The notes beneath the pieces are model-generated. The model worked only from the letters and a program-made list of their open reading frames with translations. It searched no databases and was not told the origin of the DNA. A stretch of 9,713 bases of DNA from NCBI GenBank assembly GCA_016928125.1, contig JAFGLK010000055.1, forward strand, positions 1 through 9,713. Direction: 5' to 3'. Within the stretch, counting starts at the first letter, position 1, and the number at the start of each line of letters is the position of its first letter. This document shows positions 5,648 through 9,713 of this stretch, piece by piece. The stretch is from Anaerolineae bacterium. GTDB taxonomy: Bacteria > Chloroflexota > Anaerolineae > UBA1429. Position numbers and translations under genes: made by a program.

Positions 5648-6769
5648 TCACCACATAGGGTACTGGAAGCTGGGACGCCTGCCGTCGAGCAGCACATAGG
5701 GCGCTGCCTGGCGCGACGCGTGCAGCGAGAGGCCAGCCTGGGACAGCTCGTGCAGCGCCCCTTGTCTGCGCCGCTTGAGAATCTCGGCCGCTGTGATCGG
5801 GCCGATGCCGGGCACCCGCAGGAGCGTGGGGCGCGGAGCCGTGTTCAGCTCGATCGGGAAGAACTCGGGATGCTGACGCGCCCAGGTGAGCTTGGGATCC
5901 GCCTCGCGCATCAGGTTGCCTCCCGCGCTGAACACGAGCTCATCGAAGCCAAAGCCGTACTGCCGCAGCAAGAAATCCGCCTGATACAGCCGGTGTTCCC
6001 GCCAGGTCGGCGTGGCGTCGAGGTTTTCGAGCGGCGTATCGCGGATGGGCTGAAAGGCGCTGTAGTAGGCCCGGGCGAGGTTCAGGTGACGGTAGAGCCA
6101 GCTCGAGGTTCTCAGTAGCTCCGCATCGGATTCCTGCGCCGCGCCCACCACGAACTGCGTGGTGAGACTCACCCGCCGATCAAGCCCATGCCGCAGGCGA
6201 TCGGCAGTCATCAGCGGGGCGACCAGCTCGCGCCGGAAATCTTTGGTGCTGGACAGGGCGCGAATTCGGTCCGCGTTGGGCGCCTCGAGATTGACCGAGA
6301 CACGATTCGCCAGCTTGAGGGAGGCCTCGATGCTGGCCTCATCGGCGCCTGGCAGGATCTTGAGATGCACATACCCTCTGAACTGATAGCGACGCCTGAC
6401 CAGCTCGACCGTCGCCAGCATGCGCTCGGTGGCATAGTTGACATCGCGATAGACCCCGGAGGAGAGAAAGAGCCCCTGCACCAGGTTTCGCCGCGCCATC
6501 TCGTCGAACAGACGCGCCAGTTCGTCGGGCCGGAAGCTGGACCGAGGCTCATCCCGTGCGCTACGGTTGGCGCAATAGGCACAGTCCTTCTCGCACACGT
6601 TGGACTGAAGCACCTTGAGCATGGCGATGCGCTTGCCATCGGGCCGGATAGCGGGATAGATCCAGCGCCCGAGATCGTCGCGGGTGCGCGAGCTCTCGGT
6701 GCCGCACCCGCGACAGATATCATAGCGCGCCGCGCCGCCGAGCAGATCGATCTTGGCTTCGGTGTCCAT
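5648..6769 (-). CDS. Radical SAM protein with HhH motif, putative DNA modification/repair (rSAM_link_UDG type)
   Basis: The radical SAM cluster motif CX3CX2C is CEKDCAYC, with cysteines at 59, 63 and 66 counted from ATG 6769. An extra N-terminal CxxC pair (C19, C22; DICRGCG) precedes it. The barrel continues through LFLSSGVYRD and SVNLEAPNADRI. Near the C-terminus, residues 316-334 form a helix-hairpin-helix (LLRVPGIGPITAAEILKRR), a non-specific DNA-binding element. This order matches the family annotated as putative DNA modification/repair radical SAM protein, normally encoded beside a uracil-DNA-glycosylase-like partner. No such partner is in this window. I prefer ATG 6769, with AGGAAAGGG seven bases upstream, over GTG 6790 (seven residues longer, poorer spacing). 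The gene converges on dinB with 7 bp between stop codons, and its promoter carries an SOS-box-like element. The reaction it catalyses is not known. Confidence 0.9.
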   Translation of the reverse strand: MDTEAKIDLLGGAARYDICRGCGTESSRTRDDLGRWIYPAIRPDGKRIAMLKVLQSNVCEKDCAYCANRSARDEPRSSFRPDELARLFDEMARRNLVQGLFLSSGVYRDVNYATERMLATVELVRRRYQFRGYVHLKILPGADEASIEASLKLANRVSVNLEAPNADRIRALSSTKDFRRELVAPLMTADRLRHGLDRRVSLTTQFVVGAAQESDAELLRTSSWLYRHLNLARAYYSAFQPIRDTPLENLDATPTWREHRLYQADFLLRQYGFGFDELVFSAGGNLMREADPKLTWARQHPEFFPIELNTAPRPTLLRVPGIGPITAAEILKRRRQGALHELSQAGLSLHASRQAAPYVLLDGRRPSFQYPMW

Positions 6770-6871
6770 GCTCGATCCCTTTCCTGCCACCTACCGCCTG
6801 GAGACATGGCTGGCGTTCCGGTGATGTGGTCCAGCTTTGTCAGCCGCAGCCGGAAGCTCGTCTCCACTCAC

Positions 6872-6900
6872 ATCATAGCACATATGTTCTAACGAATCAA
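6872..6900 (-). promoter_or_regulatory. Promoter of the radical SAM gene
   Basis: The minus strand reads TTGATT (6895-6900), a 17-base spacer, then TATGAT (6872-6877), 5 of 6 to the -10 consensus. It would start transcripts near 6865, giving a leader of about 95 nt before ATG 6769. The stretch is notably more AT-rich than its surroundings. Confidence 0.6.
6878..6890 (-). promoter_or_regulatory. LexA (SOS)-box-like operator inside the promoter spacer
   Basis: Within the 17-base promoter spacer the minus strand reads AGAACATATGTGC. The Gram-positive-type LexA box is GAAC-N4-GTTC, often with an ATAT centre. Here the left half-site GAAC and the ATAT centre are exact, and the right half is GTGC, one mismatch from GTTC. 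Repressor binding here would block RNA polymerase directly. The gene it controls is a putative DNA-repair radical SAM protein, which supports the reading. LexA itself is not in the window. Confidence 0.5.
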
Positions 6901-6989
6901 GTCGTTTGCGGACTCGTTGGCGGAACTCGATGAACGGAAGCGCGACCGCGCAGAGAGCGGTGTAGAACCTGGTTTGTGGGAGGTGATCG

Positions 6990-8078
6990 TCAGTCGTAGC
7001 GCTCGGGGTGTTCGTGGGCATGCCGATCCAGGCCGTCCATGATCGCCCGGCAGCTGCTCTGCCAGCGATGCTCGGGGATATCTTCGGTGATGCCCATGAT
7101 CACGCCCCGACAGGAGGGCAACTCATCGAGCAGCGCAACCGTAGCCCGCTCGACCTCTCCATCGTCGCTCAGGTGGAGCGAGGAGGGGTAGTTGAGCCAG
7201 AGCGCCTTGTCTGGCCAGGCTGCCCGCGCCTCAGCCAGGCTCATATTGGTGTCCGGGGCCGGCGTGAACGCTTCGATATAGTCGAGCGGGGTCTCCCCGA
7301 TCAGGTCGGCGATGAGGCGATTGTTGCCATCGAAATGACAGCCGATCCGCTTGCCATGGGCGTGCATCACCTCGGCGGCCTCGGCATAGTGGGGCAGGTA
7401 GTGGCGCCGAAACGCCTCGCGCCCGATGATCTCGGGCACGACGTTGCCCCCATAGTTGGCGTGGCCCACCGGCGACGCGGCTACGATGGGGTAGAGCTTG
7501 CGCTTGCTCTCGACGATCATCTCGTACAGCGCGAGGATCTCATCGCGCCGGTCCATCCACTCCAGGCAAAAGTCGTGCATGGCCATCATCTGACCCGAGA
7601 TCAGCATCTGCAGCGGCTCCAAGCCGAAACTTGACCGGAAGATGCCATCCGGGCCAAAGGCCCTCTCGGCCTGTGCAAAGCAGTCATAGTCTGGCAGATA
7701 GACCGTGTCTTGGACGAGAAAGCGCAGCGCGGCATAGTCCTCAGGGCGCTTCCACATGCGCTCGTGGTGCCAGGAGGTGAACCCCACCGGCTCATCCAGC
7801 GTCGAGAGCGTCCCAACGGGCGTCTCATAGAGGGTACGCACGAACTGGCGCTCACCCTCCCAGTAGACCGCCTGCGTCACACGAACGTTGGGGCGCAACA
7901 CCTGGTAGATCGGCACATCGCGCTTGACGATGCACAGCCCACGATTGCGCAATGCGCGCTCGGCGCTACACTGGGGGATCTTGCTCTCATAGATGGTGAA
8001 GGGCATCGGGCGCACCGGCTCCCATCGGAGTGCCCGCTCGACAGCCTCTCGCGGCGAACCCGCGAACGTCGTGTCCAT
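6990..8078 (-). CDS. Divergent UroD-superfamily protein with atypical metal site
   Basis: This 362-residue protein is recognisable as UroD-fold by its overall pattern: SPREAVERALRWEPVRPMPF at 8-27, the central FRRHYLPHYAEAAEVMHAHGKRIGCHFDGN (223-252), and the closing GVIMGITEDIPEHRW (325-339). It differs strongly from the other paralogue at 436-1434. Where that protein has HSCG, this one has CHFDG, so H248 is kept but the zinc-ligand Cys is D250. That argues for a changed or absent metal site. No function can be given beyond the fold; such proteins are often annotated simply as UroD family. The start at 8078 has GAGGGGG five bases upstream. It lies 15 bp after the epimerase and 31 bp or less separates the three genes of the operon at each junction, so it is expressed with sugar-metabolism genes. 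No clear terminator follows it. Confidence 0.85.
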   Translation of the reverse strand: MDTTFAGSPREAVERALRWEPVRPMPFTIYESKIPQCSAERALRNRGLCIVKRDVPIYQVLRPNVRVTQAVYWEGERQFVRTLYETPVGTLSTLDEPVGFTSWHHERMWKRPEDYAALRFLVQDTVYLPDYDCFAQAERAFGPDGIFRSSFGLEPLQMLISGQMMAMHDFCLEWMDRRDEILALYEMIVESKRKLYPIVAASPVGHANYGGNVVPEIIGREAFRRHYLPHYAEAAEVMHAHGKRIGCHFDGNNRLIADLIGETPLDYIEAFTPAPDTNMSLAEARAAWPDKALWLNYPSSLHLSDDGEVERATVALLDELPSCRGVIMGITEDIPEHRWQSSCRAIMDGLDRHAHEHPERYD

Positions 8079-8093
8079 GCCATCCCCCTCGGC

Positions 8094-9047
8094 TTACGGA
8101 TCCACCTGGCCGAAGACCTGATCGCGGTACCAGGCGACCTCGTCTCGCAGGCCCTGTTCGGGGGTGACGTGCGGATCATAACCCAACAAGCGACGCGCCT
8201 TGTCGATCGTGGCGTGGGTGCGCAGTTGGTCGCCAGGGCGTCGCGGCCTGCGCACGATCTCGGCCTTCTGCCCCATGATCTCCTCCACGATGCGGATGCC
8301 CTCGCCGGTGGTGATCACCTGGTCCGTGCCGATGTTTAGAATCTGGCCCAGGCAGGCCTCGCGGTGCGCCAGCACCGCCACCAGGCCGTCGATGATATCC
8401 CCGACGTAGGTGTAGCTGCGAAGATGATGCTCGCTCCCCTCATAGAGCGGGAACGGCCGCCCCGCCAGTATGCTGCGGATCAGCATCGGGTAGAGCTTTT
8501 CCGGGCGCTCGCGCGGTCCATAGACCGAAAAAAGCCGCAGAGAGCAGGCGGGCAAGCCCTGATCGCGCTGCTGAGCCATGACTAGCTGCTCCGCCGCCAG
8601 CTTGGTCACTCCATAGTGAGAGGTGGGCTTGGGCTCGGCCGTCTCGGGGCCGGTGGCGTCCGCGCCATAGATGGAGGAGGTGGCGATGTTCACGAAAAAG
8701 GGCGCTGGGTCCAGCGATTGGATCGCCTCCAGCAGGCGCTGGGTGGCGATCACATTGTTGCGCAAGTAGGTCTCAAACGGCGTGCTGGCCGAGATGCCCG
8801 GCTGCGCCGCCAGATGGTAGACCACCTCCGAAGGTTGCACGGCATCGACCAGGTCATCGCCTGCCAGATCGAGCGTGAGCAGTTCGACGCCCGCGGCCCG
8901 AATCGCCCGGGCGTTCAACTCCTTCAGGGCCTGGGCGTAATAGGGCGTGAAACAGTCGATGCCCACCACCGTGTGGCCCAACTCGGCCAGGCGCTCACAT
9001 ACGTGGGAGCCGATGAAACCGGCGGCTCCCGTGACGAGGATTCTCAT
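8094..9047 (-). CDS. NAD-dependent nucleotide-sugar epimerase/dehydratase (extended SDR)
   Basis: The protein starts MRILVTGAAGFIGSHVCERL, giving the Rossmann GxxGxxG (G7, G10, G13). The NAD-binding acidic residue is in VVGIDCF. The catalytic set follows: TSS at about 123-125 before IYG, and YxxxK at Y145 and K149 (HYGVTK). RLFSVYGPRERPEKL and the late DQVITTGE/RRPGDQLRTHATIDKARRLLGYDP segments are typical of UDP-glucose and UDP-glucuronate 4-epimerases. The YYAQALKELNAR stretch after the first strand leans toward UDP-glucuronate 4-epimerase-like members, but the sequence alone does not fix the substrate. I choose ATG 9047 because AAGGCGG lies seven bases before it; GTG 9053 would add two residues but sits too near that site. 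It lies between the GH32 gene (19 bp upstream) and the UroD-like gene (15 bp downstream), so the three are probably one operon. Confidence 0.92.
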   Translation of the reverse strand: MRILVTGAAGFIGSHVCERLAELGHTVVGIDCFTPYYAQALKELNARAIRAAGVELLTLDLAGDDLVDAVQPSEVVYHLAAQPGISASTPFETYLRNNVIATQRLLEAIQSLDPAPFFVNIATSSIYGADATGPETAEPKPTSHYGVTKLAAEQLVMAQQRDQGLPACSLRLFSVYGPRERPEKLYPMLIRSILAGRPFPLYEGSEHHLRSYTYVGDIIDGLVAVLAHREACLGQILNIGTDQVITTGEGIRIVEEIMGQKAEIVRRPRRPGDQLRTHATIDKARRLLGYDPHVTPEQGLRDEVAWYRDQVFGQVDP

Positions 9048-9066
9048 ACCCACACCGCCTTCAGCG

Positions 9067-9713
9067 CTACCATGGGGTGGTCAGCAGAGCCGAGTCCAGG
9101 CTCCAGGCCTCCAGCTTGACCAGATGGGCCACGCCGCCTTGCGCGTCGAGCGCCACGCGCTCCACCACAACGTCCGGCGTGATGACGCTGCTGATGACCC
9201 GCTCGCCCTGTCCGGCGTAGACCTCGACGATGGTCTGATCTACAAAGACGCGCCATACGATCCGCCCGGCAGCGGGCGCCCAGGGCACGGCCTGGCGGCT
9301 CTCGCCCGCCCCATCCACGAAAAGCAGCCCGGCGCGCACGTCATAGCCTACGGTCAGCGTCGCCTCGCCATGGGTGCTCAGATGCAGGGCCAACTCGGCA
9401 GCATCGCCGATCTCGGCCTCCAGCGCCAACTCGCACGCTCCGGCCTCGATGCCCGCCTCGGGCACAAGGGTCAGTTCATCAACAATCGCGCGATCGGTCA
9501 GGACTCGGTGGTGTCGTCGCAGATACCCCAGCTCCCTGGCTGGCTGCTGGCACAGCTCGAGCCGCCCCTGGATCGTGCGCAACGTTACTTCCCGCGGGAG
9601 AGACTGGGCGCCCGTCCACGAGCGAGCCTCGCTGGGCGTCTGCCGCAACCAACCGAACAGGAGGCGCCGCCCATCAGCTTCGGGCAGCCCATTGTAGGTC
9701 ACCTCGGCGTACA
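9067..9713 (-). CDS. GH32 beta-fructosidase (sucrose/fructan hydrolase), C-terminal part, cut by window edge
   Basis: The frame is open to the right edge (YAEVTYNGLP...), so the GTG at 9702 is not a true start and the N-terminal catalytic half is missing. The visible 215 residues match the end of glycoside hydrolase family 32. The last blade of the five-bladed propeller is there (GRRLLFGWLRQ, then WTGAQSLPREVTLR and GRLELCQQPARELGYLR). The C-terminal beta-sandwich follows, with the hallmark WRVFVDQTIVEVYAGQGERVISSVI. Family members hydrolyse sucrose, sucrose-6-phosphate, inulin or levan. The nucleophile (NDPN), RDP and EC motifs lie outside the window, so activity cannot be judged. It is the first visible gene of a minus-strand operon with the epimerase and the UroD-like protein. 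Confidence 0.85.
   Translation of the reverse strand, partial: YAEVTYNGLPEADGRRLLFGWLRQTPSEARSWTGAQSLPREVTLRTIQGRLELCQQPARELGYLRRHHRVLTDRAIVDELTLVPEAGIEAGACELALEAEIGDAAELALHLSTHGEATLTVGYDVRAGLLFVDGAGESRQAVPWAPAAGRIVWRVFVDQTIVEVYAGQGERVISSVITPDVVVERVALDAQGGVAHLVKLEAWSLDSALLTTPW

Noticed and set aside
6188..6892. 234-codon plus-strand frame opposite the radical SAM gene
   Set aside because: It is antisense to conserved radical SAM sequence, and its last part runs through the promoter region of that gene. No motif is seen.
6791..7021. 76-codon minus-strand frame between the UroD-like gene and the radical SAM gene
   Set aside because: It overlaps the UroD-like C-terminus and runs through the candidate promoter. 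There is no ribosome binding site and no family resemblance.

Overview
The window looks like a GC-rich bacterial chromosome segment, most likely from the Chloroflexota (Anaerolineae-like). This is an inference from gene content: several uroporphyrinogen-decarboxylase-superfamily paralogues, NIPSNAP and VOC proteins, a radical SAM 'DNA modification/repair' protein and a GH32 enzyme. There is no rRNA or other marker to prove it. I see no tRNA, rRNA, CRISPR array, intact transposon or phage gene.

Layout. (1) Positions 1-1434, plus strand: the 3' part of an MltR-like gene, then a UroD-family protein. (2) Positions 1591-2145, plus: a short exported Gly-rich protein with two near-identical acidic CxxC repeats. 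It is closed by a strong hairpin terminator (2166-2196) that also serves the converging minus-strand cluster. (3) Positions 3668 down to 2215, minus: an SGNH/GDSL hydrolase, a VOC protein and a NIPSNAP protein, each with a good ribosome binding site and short spacers. A sigma70-type promoter lies about 210 bp upstream, and a possible 70-codon small ORF fills that leader. (4) Positions 3905-4419: about 500 bp without a gene, holding a degenerate long inverted repeat. (5) Positions 4420-5640, plus: DNA polymerase IV (dinB) with a C-terminal clamp-binding motif. (6) Positions 6769-5648, minus: a radical SAM protein with a helix-hairpin-helix, convergent with dinB with 7 bp between them. Its promoter carries a LexA-box-like sequence inside the -35/-10 spacer. 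(7) Positions 9713 down to 6990, minus: a compact operon of a GH32 beta-fructosidase (C-terminal part only), a nucleotide-sugar epimerase and a second, divergent UroD-family protein.

How the genes work together. The middle of the window (dinB and the radical SAM/HhH protein) looks like a DNA-damage-tolerance pair. The right-hand operon appears to serve carbohydrate use, with an unexplained UroD-fold partner. The SGNH-VOC-NIPSNAP cluster is probably small-molecule or ester catabolism of unknown substrate. The observations most worth following are the SOS-like promoter of the radical SAM gene, the inverted-repeat island upstream of dinB, and the UroD paralogue whose metal-site cysteine is replaced by aspartate. 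I found no clear sign of a wholly new multi-gene system.
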